Positions 1 to 9,853 of a DNA stretch of 64,000 bases are shown piece after piece. Made by a program: the position numbers and the translations under genes. Position 1 is the first letter of the stretch; every line of letters begins with the position of its first letter. Below the pieces are notes generated by a model. The model was not told where the DNA came from. It worked only from the letters and a program-made list of their open reading frames with translations, and made no database searches. Source of the stretch: Tolypeutes matacus (lineage: Eukaryota > Chordata > Mammalia > Cingulata > Chlamyphoridae); contig JAKSZT010053928.1 of NCBI GenBank assembly GCA_026826555.1, forward strand, positions 45,843,251-45,907,250, given 5' to 3'.

Positions 1-429
1 GACAACATGTAGAAATTTCGTGTAATGAACTGGAAACTTTTCTTAAAGCAATGGATGGAGAAGAGGCAGAAGAGGGAACTAAGTAGTGGGGAAAATCTTT
101 TCAAGAAAGACTGGGAGAGAACAGATGGTTCGAGAAGAGCAGCCAGAGCTGAAATGTTCATCCTGATCTAAGCCCCTGCTATTCAGTTTCTTAGTTCTTA
201 ATTCAAACACTGTAAAAATGCAGCAGTGGTTTATGCCTGGAAATCAGCTGGCAGTGCCTCAAATGACAATAAAAAGTATCTGAGGTTATCTCAGCCTTCC
301 TTGCTCTGAAATCATTCATTCATTCATTACACTTTCATTTTCCCTTCTATTTTCCTGGTCAATATACAAATCTTCTCTCCCCTCTTAGATTTTAAGCCTC
401 TTTAAAACTTTTGAATATGTAGTTTACAT
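1..429. other. unique non-coding stretch
   Basis: I recognise no gene or named repeat here. The only local structure is a short (CATT)n run at about 313-328, which may be the worn tail of an old L2. Confidence 0.5.
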
Positions 430-638
430 CTTTTTTCTTCCCTCCCTCCCTTCTTCCCTCTCTCCCCCTCCCCCTCCTCTTCCTTCCTCCTTCTTTCCTT
501 CCCCTCCTCCCTTTTCTCCTGCTTCTCCTTCTTTCTCCTCCTCCTCCCCCTGCCTTTTGTTCTTCTCCTTCCCCTTTCCCTTTTTCTTCTTCCCCTCATC
601 CTCCTTTTCTATTTCTCTCTTTTTATTTTTCTTCTTTT
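430..638. repeat. polypyrimidine/polypurine tract
   Basis: About 210 bases of almost pure C and T on the plus strand, built of degenerate CCTT, CCCT and CTTCT units with only about six purine interruptions (near 521, 552, 559, 598, 611 and 625). The minus strand is therefore nearly all A and G, which explains two overlapping antisense open frames rich in Lys, Arg, Glu and Gly. Those frames are composition artefacts, not genes. Such tracts can form triplex (H-DNA) structures; that is inference. Confidence 0.9.
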
Positions 639-769
639 TAAAAATCTTCACAGCCTAACATACATCTTGAACAAAATCAATATTGAATAAATATTACTAA
701 ATTTTGAATAAAAGGAATTATGCTGATTAACTATACCTAACAACTATTGAGTATCTACTAAGCTACTTT

Positions 770-955
770 AAAATATGCATCGTTTTAATCCTCAGAGCAG
801 CCTTGCTGAGGTGGTTTTTGTTTATATAATATTATTTTAATTTTATAGATGAGGAAACTGAGCCCAAGAGATATTAAATAAGTTGTTGAAGGTCACAACA
901 TTTGTAAGTGGCAGTGGGAGACGGTGAGCTCAGGACTCTGGCTCTGGGCTTCCCT
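770..955 (-). mobile_element. MIR SINE remnant
   Basis: Antisense MIR core. It shows GATGAGGAAACTGAG at 848-862, then a decayed 'TTAAGTAACTTG...GGTCACA...GTAAGTGGCAG' series, and ends in the 'GACTCTGG' of the MIR 5' part. MIR is an old tRNA-derived mammalian SINE and this copy is immobile. The family is clear; the ends are approximate. Confidence 0.8.
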
Positions 956-1109
956 TCCAGGACAGTGCTACTGAGATGAAGGTGACATGGGACAGTCAGG
1001 CTTGATGGACCCTCAGTCCATGGTGAGGGAATGCCTTTGTGTCCCAGCTGAGGAAAAACATAACCCCCAGTGTCTCTAGCGAGTAAATGACAATTGGTAA
1101 CAGAAAGGG

Positions 1110-1195
1110 TTGGCGCTGAATTGTATACTTGAAGAGTGTACTTTATAGTGTGTGAACGAGATCACAATAAAAAGGAATCTGAAAAAAAAAAAAAA
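1110..1195 (+). mobile_element. L1 3' end fragment with poly-A
   Basis: The sequence resembles the 3' terminus of L1MA/L1MB elements ('CTGAATTGTATACTT...'). It has AATAAA at 1166-1171 followed 11 bases later by a 14-A run (1182-1195). Only the extreme 3' end is present. A processed RNA tail of another kind is the alternative. Confidence 0.6.
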
Positions 1196-1799
1196 CAGCA
1201 TTGAAAATTATTGAATTTTGTAAGTTTTCATAGTTCCAAGATCCTTCCCTGACCTCTGTTCCTAAGGAATTTAGTTCAGATTAATATCAATTCTTTAACT
1301 GTTCAAGTTTGTCAAAGCCACAGATTGAGTGGTGGCCAAGACGTCCAGATGCAGAATTCACTGTGGTTTTCTAGTTCCTTTGTGTTGGAGGGAGCTATTT
1401 ATCTGAGGAGGGGACCAGGGACAGTGATTCTTAAGGGTCTGTCCATCAGCTCGAAGCTACTGAATATTCTGGGCTCGTATTTAATAAACATGAGCTCATG
1501 AAACCCTTTTTTCAAACCAGTTTTCATAATCATGCAGAATTTTCCTCCACTTCAAAGAAAAAGGCTGTTGTGCCATTCCTCTGAGACTGTTTCCAGCCGC
1601 TCAATTGTCTGGCAAGGATGAACACCACATTTGGGAAATCTGTTAGTATTCAGGCTTCTCTAAATCCATTTCAGGGGGCTCTTATGATTTAAATAGACAT
1701 TTTATGGTTGAAAACCCCATAATTTGGTATCTTTTAAATACTTATGGTCAGAATGGACATGACCCTTTTCTGTATGTGGTTGGTATTGTTCAGTCAGAA
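1196..1799. other. unique non-coding stretch
   Basis: No gene, named repeat or long low-complexity run recognised. Confidence 0.5.
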
Positions 1800-2062
1800 T
1801 GTACATGCATGGACATACATATGCATATGCACGCACACATGCACACTCAATTACAAACATCCACACATGCACATACACATACACATGCATACATGCACAC
1901 CGCATACACATATGCTTAAACACATACACTTGCATATTCAGTACACATGCTTGACATGCACATACATTCACACGCATGCATGTACACACACCCATCCACA
2001 TAGGTCACACACACACATCCTTTCACACTTATACAGCACACCCCTACACATGTACTTCACAA
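1800..2062. repeat. CA/TG-rich alternating purine-pyrimidine block
   Basis: About 260 bases of degenerate (ACAC), (ACAT) and (GCAT) units, such as CACACATGCACAC, with several TGCATGCA palindromes. Three overlapping open frames (99, 71 and 116 codons, rich in His, Thr and Cys/Val) come only from this composition. Alternating purine-pyrimidine DNA of this kind favours Z-DNA. It looks like an old, heavily mutated microsatellite. Confidence 0.85.
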
Positions 2063-2709
2063 AAGGATCAATCAATAGCAGAAAAGTTATTTAGCCAATA
2101 TATTTTCCAAAAGGAAACTGCTCTGTGCATGTGTTTAAAGGTATAAAGAAAGCCAACTGGGCTTATGCAGTCAATAGTTCAGGATGAAAAGGCTTCAATA
2201 CAAAGTCGACTGGCATGTCAAACATTCTGGTTGCTAGCGAAAAGCAAATCTTATGGATTCTAATTTCCTCTTTTTCCCCTCCTGCTATTTTCACTTTGAA
2301 ATGGGATAACGTATGTATGGATTACAGTGGGGAGAGAGAAGAGAGCTGGTTTGGAGAGCCTCTGAGTCCTGATTTCTTGCTACTTTTGTTCTTAGTGTTT
2401 GAATTTTTTCCCTCCATTCTCTAAGTGATGGCCTCACTCTGGGTTTCTAAGAAATTTGTGCATTAATTTGGAATCTCAATTTAATATTTCTCTCTTTGGT
2501 CTGAGAGAGTGAACGTTGGGGGAAAAGGGGATGATCTGAATTGTTTGTGTTTAACATTCTTATCTTTGGGGTCAGGGTTTGCAGATGAAGAATTGTTGAT
2601 TGCAGTGGCTAAAGAAAGTCCCTCAGCCATGGGAAAGGGAAGGAGATCGCAAAGGGGGTCGACCTTCACCCTCTCATGCCGGGCTCGTGTGGCTGATTGG
2701 TGGAGTTGC
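2063..2709. other. unique non-coding stretch
   Basis: Open frames of 62-70 codons on both strands show no recognisable domain. Nothing else seen. Confidence 0.5.
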
Positions 2710-2822
2710 TCCCACCCCTAGTGATTCTGATTAATTTGGTCTGGGACTGGCCCGGGTCTCAGGCTGTAGTAAAAGCTCTCAGGTGACTCTAATGTACAGA
2801 TGAGTTTGAGAACCACTGCTCT
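2710..2822 (+). mobile_element. MER5-type hAT MITE, 3' part
   Basis: Shows the characteristic MER5 series: 'GTGATTCTGATT..TTTGGTCTGGG', 'AGCTCTCAGGTGACTCTAATG' in degenerate form, and the terminal TTTGAGAACCACTG at 2806-2819. MER5 elements are short non-autonomous hAT-Charlie transposons. The 5' half is missing or unrecognisable. Confidence 0.75.
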
Positions 2823-2912
2823 AACCTGCTTGTTGCCAACCCGAATTCTGTCATCTGCAGATGTCTGGGCACCACGCCCCTAGAGAGCCCAGTGGTCTGG
2901 GATGGGCATAGA

Positions 2913-2927
2913 CACTGGTATTCTTTT
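2913..2927. repeat. left target-site duplication of the SINE
   Basis: CACTGGTATTCTTTT, repeated exactly at 3290-3304. The two copies bracket the SINE, as expected after L1-mediated insertion. Confidence 0.85.
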
Positions 2928-3289
2928 TCTTTTTATCAGATTTTTAAAAAAATTTATCCCCCCCCAATGGTTCTGTCATCTGTCTGCTCATTCTCCTGGA
3001 GGCACCAGAAACCGACACTGGGACCTCCCACATGGGAGGCAAGTGCCCAACTGCCTGAGCCACATCCGCTCCCCATGGGCTGTGGCATCTGCTGGTTTGT
3101 GGCACCTGCTCCTTTAGGCGTCTGCTTGTTGCGGCGGGTGCGACATCTAGCTCATTGCGGCAGTGCAACGTCTAGCTCGTTGCGGCAGGTGCCGCATCTG
3201 CTTGTCTTCTTTAGGAGGCACTGGAACCCGAACCTGATACCTCCCATGTGGTAGTCAGGTGCCCAACTGATTGAGCCACATCCGCTTCC
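2928..3289 (-). mobile_element. DAS-type xenarthran SINE with two tRNA-like heads
   Basis: Read on the minus strand, the element starts at 3289 with 'GAAGCGGATGTGGCTCAATC', a tRNA-like head (3213-3289) with a good B-box-like GGTTCGGGTTCC (complement of 3223-3234). A linker follows with three tandem units of about 25 bp (3129-3204, each beginning TTGCGGC on the plus strand). A second head homologous to the first occupies 2998-3074, and an A/T-rich tail ends at 2928. Both heads share GCGGATGTGGCTCA and CCCA(C)ATGGGAGG. A 15-bp direct repeat flanks the whole unit. From memory this is the DAS family of armadillos and relatives. The second head has a degraded B box, so the 5' head is the more likely pol III promoter. 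The small open frames inside it are not genes. Confidence 0.88.
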
Positions 3290-3304
3290 CACTGGTATTC
3301 TTTT
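3290..3304. repeat. right target-site duplication of the SINE
   Basis: Exact copy of 2913-2927. In element orientation the junction reads TTTAAAAG, close to the L1 endonuclease preference TT/AAAA. Confidence 0.85.
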
Positions 3305-3594
3305 AAATCTCCCCAGGGGATTCCAAGGGGCAGCCAGTGTACAGCATCCACTGTGTTGTCAGTGGCAGGAAACTTGCTGTCCTTTCTGTCTTTGCTTGAC
3401 TCGGCATGTCCACCGCTGCAGGCCATCTTTGAGTCCCTACCATGGAGGAAGGACCCAGAGTGCTGGGTACTGCAGGGGGGATGCCCATGAGCTTGACACA
3501 GCCTCTGTCCTCTGGGGGCTTATGAGGCTGTAACAATCATTGCCCATTGCTGACTGAAAAATATCTTGAGTGTAGATGTGGGAGGACTTTGTCA
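3305..3594. other. unique non-coding stretch
   Basis: No gene or named repeat recognised. Confidence 0.45.
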
Positions 3595-3750
3595 TATAGT
3601 ATCTCATCAGAACCTCACAATAACCTGGTGAGAAAGGCAGATTAAGAAATGTATACTCACAGGAGTTAGGGAATGTGCTCAAATATGCATGGCAAGGTAG
3701 GCTGGGAGCCAAATCTAGTGCCAAATACAGAGTGCTTTGGCACCACTGTT
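3595..3750 (-). mobile_element. MIR SINE remnant
   Basis: Antisense MIR-like series: 'TATCTCATCAGAACCTCACAA', 'CCTGGTGAGAAAGGCAG', then a decayed 'GTGCTCAA..GGCAAGGTAGGCTGGGAGCC'. Heavily diverged. Confidence 0.55.
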
Positions 3751-4564
3751 TTTCTCCATTCCTTCTGGCACTGCTGCTAATATATCCAAGCAGGGGTGGG
3801 AATGGGGAATCTGAGACGCAGAAACCGGGATGGAGAAAACCATTCTCAAAATGTACGTGAGAGTGTGTGTGACCATGTGTATGAGGGTATATGCCTTTGA
3901 GATTTTCTTTAATGGACTTGTTTGGTTACTATTCCTTGAAAACTACACAGCCTGTTAACAGTTTAAATGAAAATAGGAAAAAACAACAACAGTGTCTTTA
4001 GGAATATTAAAAAGTCTGTCTGGCACTGAAAGGTCATGACTATCGATGAGGAAAATTAAAAACAGAGTTTATTAAGGCCAACTCAGATTTCTATAAATGG
4101 CTGGAAGTAGTAGTTTCATCAGCCAGAGATAGATGTGCCTGAGGGGGGGACAAAAAAAATCAATATCAATGGTCATCAAGGAAAGGATGCTTAATTTCCT
4201 GTCTTCCTTCAACTCCCTGGCCATTTCCTTATGGTGCAGGGAAGGAGAGACTTCTAACTCTTCACTCTGGGACAGATATGTGTGCTTTTATAACCAGAGA
4301 AATGAAAAGACATAGGGGAAAAAAAAAAAACATGACTGAGTTATGGCCCTTTGTGTGTGCAGACAAGGCCTAAGCAGTCATTTCTAGCGTGATATTTTAG
4401 TCATGACAAAAGATTGTCTCTGCAACTTGGGTGTGGCTGTATGTCTTTGGCTAAAAAGCTAACTACACTGTTATAAATGTGTGTGGTATTTCTTGGCTTT
4501 GACAATCTTATGCTGCTGCCTTGCTCTTTATGTGTTCACAGATAGCTGTCAACATTTACCCAGT
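3751..4564. other. unique non-coding stretch
   Basis: Contains a short GT-rich run near 3855-3890 and an A12 run at 4319-4330 with no upstream polyadenylation signal. No gene seen. Confidence 0.45.
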
Positions 4565-4700
4565 CATTGAGTAATGCCAACAACAAATGCTCATTGAGTG
4601 TCTGCCAGGTTGCTATACCTCAGGGATTGTCCTACTTAGGGGGACATAGAACATAAAATACTATCCCTGCCCTCCAAGGACTTTCTAGTAGAAAGTTTAA
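4565..4700 (-). mobile_element. L2 LINE 3' end remnant
   Basis: Antisense L2 3' end: 'CATTGAGTGTCTGCCAGGTT', then 'CATAGAACATAAAATACTATCCCTGCCCTCCAAGGA' in degenerate form and 'CTTTCTAGTAGAAAG'. It matches the usual order of L2 3' motifs. Confidence 0.6.
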
Positions 4701-6195
4701 TTCCATGCTTTGATTTCAGAAAGCTCATAAGAAGGAAGCAAGGCGTCATCTGGAGAAGGATGGTTGCCTATCCAAAGGGGTCTCCATGGGACATGCGTCA
4801 AGCATTGTGAAGCCCAGAAAAGAGAAATCACTCTAGGAATTTCAGGCAGAGGAAGATATAATGTAAGAAATTGGTGTTGAAGGTGGTGGAAGTCTTGGGG
4901 GAGCAAAAGGGATAAGGGGATGGTACCCATTGTGGTGAAAGCTGTTATTTCCTATGCTGGGCTGTCAGAGGACTCACAGAAGGTGCAGGCGCCTGCAGTC
5001 ACTTGTAGTTTCTGCTGCCAGGACTAGAAGCTAAAAATGGCTTCTCCCTTCCTACTACCTTTCAATCTCCTCTCGCTGCTATGCAGTTTGACCCAATTGA
5101 CCGAGAAGTCTTGATAATGTAGTTCCACCTCTAGACCCGCAAAGCAGAGAAGAGTATAGAAGAGCAAAGCTGGAGCTGAGCACGAACAGACCAATAACCA
5201 ATTCAGACAAGTAGGGCTTTGGAGAAGCCACAGCATCCTGGATTTTCTTTCACCACAGTCTTTTAGACTCAGGAATTTGAGTATTTAGTATTGTGAGAGG
5301 TAATCAGGCTTAGAAATATGATTGAAACAAACTAGATATACAAATGGTGAATACAAAAAAGTCAGATGCCAAATTGTAAGTTTGTACTAAAAAACAATTA
5401 ACTTTCCAGTAGATTTCCTACTTATATTTTTGCTGATGCACACATTCTACTCCCATAAGTCAGCCTACATGGGAAATCAAATAAAATCGGAAGGTTGCTT
5501 GATGACATGCTCTTTGAGCAAGGGGACTTAGCTGGATGACACCAATGGCCATAGTAACCCCAAGTGTCTTTGAGAGCTGTCATACTCATATTTCCTCTAG
5601 ACCTGCAGTCCCCACTGGATATATATATATGTGGGCTCACTCTTTCCTACATAATGCTGGAGAGGGGTGTGAGTTTCAGCCTTCTGGACTTTTCTTTTTT
5701 TGACCACTCGCCTTTTCATATTGACACAGCCTAGTTGCCCCCCGGCCCCTTTTCATTTGGGTGGCTATGTTCTTACTCTTTTGGATAACTTGATAATGTT
5801 ACTTTGATGCTTTCCATGATCGTTTTATGGTTGAACTCATGAGTTTTCAAGTATTTGGGTGCTGATCATTGGCTAGGACACACTGCTGCAGCTGGGCTTC
5901 TTGTTGTCATTGTCAGTCCTGACAATGATTGACTAATACCTGAATGATACCAGCTGCTAAGTGTTTTAAATATTATCTCTGCCTATATTACTAGCCCTGT
6001 GAAGTGTGAAAAGAAATTGATTAGGTCAAGCAGTTGAATCTGCCTTCCAGACAGGCAGTCCAGACTATTTGAGAACTGTCAAAAGGGTCTCCATTTGCCC
6101 AGATGACAGCCTCTTCAGCCAATTATGGAGCCTAAAACCCCAGTCACTATGGTGGTTCCTCAATGAGCATGATCATATTCACCAGAAGGGATGAT
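4701..6195. other. unique non-coding stretch
   Basis: About 1.5 kb with no recognised gene. It has a short (TA)n run at about 5620-5631, and 5935-6010 may be a very worn MIR ('CTAAGTGTTTTAAATATTATCTC'). Confidence 0.45.
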
Positions 6196-6385
6196 CAATA
6201 TATTTAACATTTAAAGTTCACCTACTGTGTGCTAGGCACTGGCTAAACTCCTTACACAGATCCTCTAAAAAAATAGTCACAACCACCCTACAATGAAGAA
6301 AATCTTATTATTAACTCCATTTTATAGACTCAGCAGAGGCTTAAAGAGAGTAAATAACTTGTTTAATGCTATCAGCTAGTAAAAA
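6196..6385 (-). mobile_element. MIR SINE remnant
   Basis: Antisense MIR: 'CTACTGTGTGCTAGGCACTGG', 'TATTATTAACTCCATTTTATAGACTCAGCAGAGGC' in degenerate form, then 'GAGAGTAAATAACTTG' and 'CAGCTAGTAA'. Confidence 0.75.
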
Positions 6386-6414
6386 TAACCACTGTTTTTA
6401 GAATAAGAGTCAAA

Positions 6415-6884
6415 CAAGTTACCTTAGCCTACAAGATTCTGCATGAGCTGGTTGTTTCTGATGTCTCAGAAATTTTCTTGCATGTTCATTTCCTAAGAAA
6501 ATGGTCCCATCTCCTGGGATAAAAGAAATTGTTTCTTAACTCAGAGCTGAGAGTCTGGTCCCTATACCTGGTATGCTTTTTGCCCACCTTCTCCCATAGC
6601 TGGCTCCTATCCTTTTCATTCTATCTAAAATATTTCCCTCTTCCCCATACTTGACATTCTTCTATACCACCACCCACTGGGTGATTTCCTTCACAGTAAA
6701 TATCTATCACAGTCTGAATTTACTACTTATTTATTTATTTAATTTATTTTCTATACTCCCTCAGCACCCCCATCAACCCCCAAATGTAAGGCAGGAACCT
6801 AGTCCTTTTTTAAACATGTTGTATTACCCATAACTAAGGACTGGGTCTTCCATGTAGTAGGTGCTCAATAAATATAGGCTAAAC
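6415..6884 (+). mobile_element. L2 LINE 3' end, long fragment
   Basis: Sense L2: 'CTTAGCCTACAAGATTCTGC', 'ACCTGGTATGCTTTTTGCCC', a pyrimidine-rich middle, then 'GGTGCTCAATAAATATAGG' at the end. At about 470 bp it is the longest L2 copy I can follow here. A run of ATTT units lies near 6725-6750. The 60-codon frame within it is a chance frame. Confidence 0.8.
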
Positions 6885-7194
6885 CCCAAAGGGTGGTCTA
6901 TTGTGGTGGAACCAGCCGCAGGCTGTTGGGATTAAGACTTAGGATGGGATGTCTTTGATTGAGGGAGAAATTTGAGGGCCTGAGTAGTCTCTGTAGCTGG
7001 ATTCCTCAATACAGAAGGGGTTCTGAGCTGCAGTGAGGAGTACAGTAACTGAGATGAGGAGGGGAGGAGCAGCTGAAAGTAAGAAGAGACAGGCCTCTAA
7101 GCAAATTTTAGTTTCTTTAATAGTTTTGCTATTAGTAATAGTACCAAACTAACTTTCCTCTGGAAAAAAATGCTGCCTAGAGTTTGTTCATTCC
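6885..7194. other. unique non-coding stretch
   Basis: Nothing recognised. Confidence 0.45.
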
Positions 7195-7310
7195 TGTCAA
7201 CAAACAGTTTGAGAATTTACTATATGCAAGTCATTATGTTAGATGGCTACGGTGATTAATAAGACAAATCCTCAAGCAACTTCCATGAAACTTGGAAGAG
7301 AGAGAAAGCA
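7195..7310 (-). mobile_element. L2 LINE 3' end remnant
   Basis: Antisense L2: 'GAGAATTTACTATATGCAAG', then 'GATGGCTACGGTGATTAATAAGACAAATCCTC' in degenerate form. This is the usual '...gctggggata..gtgaacaagacaga..tcc' order. Confidence 0.6.
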
Positions 7311-8029
7311 TTGTTCTTGTGCATTAGATGAGACCTGAGCCAGGCTCTGGAGCAAGCTGAGGGTTTAGATGGGATAGAGATGAGAGATAAGGTCAGAGGG
7401 CCCCAGGAATGTGCTTAATGTGCTTGGGGATTGTAAACACTAGTCAGCTGGAGGTACACCTTGAAGGTGATGTTGAAAAATTGAGATTTTTATCCTGAAT
7501 TTGAAAAGGACTCCTATAAATTTCTGAGTGTACCAGTAATGCATTAAAATCAGTGTTCCCAAAAGTGAGAGATGAGAAGGGAGCCTGTAGGCTGGCAAAT
7601 GAGTGCACTGGCTTCCCATGATTAACTATAATTTGGGTGTACCCTGTCTTGGACATGGCCATCTGAACCCTCTTCCTGGTGGAAGAAATCAAGAGAAAGA
7701 GGCCATATGCTCTAGGCCGTGCTGTAGAGTCTGTTTCATCCACATCAGACTCCAAGCAATTGAAAGTGGTGAAACACATTTCTTTTCAATTTTATTAAAA
7801 ACTTATTAGTATAGCATTATATTAAGTTCAGGTGTCTATCAATTATTTCTGCTTTGGTATCCGCAATACAATGGCTATGTATATTTATGAGGCTTAAGAG
7901 CAATTTCCGTACTTCAAAGTGCCTTCTGAATCATCAAGGACATATTAAATTATGTCAATGAGTACTTAAGGTTAACTGTATTTTAATGTAACCCGTAGGT
8001 AATTATAACTTGCATATACTATATAATTT
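7311..8029. other. unclassified stretch, possible old repeat
   Basis: The purine-rich segment at about 7315-7500 has the look of an old interspersed element, but I cannot place it. Open frames of 111 (minus) and 68 (plus) codons show no domain. Confidence 0.4.
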
Positions 8030-8170
8030 ATTGACTTTAAATCATTTTCACATACATCATTTGATCCCCATTACTATATGTTTTTAGAACTAAGAAAAAT
8101 GAGTTTAAAGAGGCTGATGACTTTTCCTAGGTCACTTGGTAATGGGTGGGAAAGCCTAGGCTCAAACCCT
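8030..8170 (-). mobile_element. MIR SINE remnant
   Basis: Antisense MIR: 'CATTTGATCCCCATTACTAT', 'AAATGAGTTTAAAGAGGCTG', 'CCTAGGTCACTTGGTAATGG' and 'GCCTAGGCTCAAACCC'. Confidence 0.65.
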
Positions 8171-9720
8171 TTTTTTAAAATGTCAAACCCTTTATATCTT
8201 GTTGAAAACTGGAAGGCAGTGCTTAATACATGGAATGAGTCCTTATTAACCAGAACACTTAATTATGCCAGAACAAGCCGTCTCAGTGGAGTGCAGGAAT
8301 AAACTGTATCCGAGATGGTAAAACACAGTGGGTGTTAAGCAAGTAGTCATTGGCACAAATGATGTTACCCACTATTCATTCTGAATCATTCTGTCCCACA
8401 GGGAATGTATCTTATCATGCTCCTCACACATTTTCAAATTAAATATTTTTAAATTAAATATTGACAATAATGTTAATCTTTCAGCTTCTCTTCACTGGGC
8501 CTTGGGCTCAGTAACTCCTGGTTAGGGTTTTGTGGTTTGATCTCATGGAATTTCAGGCAGCATCTCTGAATCTGAAGGATTCTGGCAGATAGAGAGAGGA
8601 CGGGTGTGAGGCAAGTGTGGCATGAAATGGAGTGTTTGCTTTTCTCCACAGTCTGCTGATTTGACCTGCAAGCCCATTGCCCAACTCCATTAGCACAATC
8701 TATACAAACACAGGGGCCTCCATAAAGAGAGCTCTGACATTTGCAACCCAGGAGAGGTCTTTTGAGTTGAGAGAGCCTGGTTCTATAATTTGGATCTGGG
8801 TGTGTTTGACTTCAACACTTGTCCATGGCTTGAAAGTTAATAACAAGGACTTAAACCATGTTAATTTGGACAGTAAAACACATGTTCACTTTTTGCAGTG
8901 ACCCTGGAAACAGACGGGGATTTCTTATAAATCACAAAGGAAAATAAATAACCTCACCCATGGAGGGAAAGAGACAGCTCGACAAAAGGGACTTTGGAAA
9001 AAGGCTGTCTCTAGACAGCAGTCTTGTGGTAAGTACTAAATATTCATTTGCCACTCTATATATTTTGGCTTAAAATGCATTATTCTTTGTTATTTCCTGA
9101 ACCCTGTGCTTTTGAACCTTCCATTCCAGTTACCCCATTAGCAATACCTCCCAGGATTTTGTTTCATTTATTTTTAACAAATTCAAAAGCCAGCAAATTA
9201 TCGGAATGTTTATATAGTGTCTTAATAGGCAAATGTCATAATCTGTCAGCGTTATACACAATTACATTAATTCTGGCTGACGTGAAATTTAGCCTATACA
9301 AAACTCCTACTGTATAACTGATGTCCCATGCCAAGGGTATAATAGTTGTTCCATTAGCCATTAATCTTAACTTTGGAGGGAAGTTCAACAAGAATTCAAT
9401 ATAGCTTCAAATATAGAAGGGTCCAAAAAGTATTTGAGATCTTCTTAGGTATGTAAATTAATTCACTTGTCCATAAACTTTCTTTCTAAAAGCTTTAATG
9501 CTAGTAAGCATCATTCTTAAGCACCTGGCTAGGGTTGCTTTCAGGTATGAGACTCTGGTCAGTCCAAGAAAAGAGACTAAGTCCCTGATTTTGGACAGTT
9601 TGCCTCTCTTTCACGGTCTCTGGGCTACACTGCCTAGGGCCACCTCTTCTATTCCATACTGGGTGTGAACACGGCAAGAAATCAAATCAAGTGAGTCACT
9701 CCTTTCTCTTTTGCTCCTCT
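8171..9720. other. unique non-coding stretch
   Basis: About 1.5 kb without a recognised gene or repeat. A 15-bp AT-only tandem duplication occurs at about 8436-8462. The segment at 9150-9330 is rich in ATTA-type motifs and is discussed as a possible regulatory block. Confidence 0.45.
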
Positions 9721-9853
9721 ACTGTAATAGAAATTAGCTTGCTTCCTTCTTTACCATGTTGCATTGGGCTGTGCTGTATTCATTTGTGTACTCCCAGCAC
9801 CTGGTCTTCACTCTGGTGCACAGTAGGCATTCAATAAATGATGTGTTGAATTG
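9721..9853 (+). mobile_element. L2 LINE 3' end remnant
   Basis: Sense L2 terminus: 'GTACTCCCAGCACCTGG', 'GGTGCACAGTAGGCATTCAA' and 'TAAATGATGTGTTGAATTGA'. A typical L2 3' end. Confidence 0.8.

Noticed and set aside
402..651. Lys/Arg/Glu/Gly-rich minus-strand frames of 65 and 75 codons
   Set aside because: They are the translation of the purine strand of a pyrimidine tract; low-complexity artefacts.
1702..2094. His/Thr- and Cys/Val-rich frames of 71-116 codons on both strands
   Set aside because: They arise from the alternating CA/CATG block and have no coding signature.
2892..3426. Overlapping frames of 71-120 codons on both strands
   Set aside because: They lie in or next to the SINE and read through its tRNA-like heads.
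4319..4330. A12 run as a processed pseudogene tail
   Set aside because: No polyadenylation signal upstream and only a 7-base flanking match (CATGACT), too short to be convincing.
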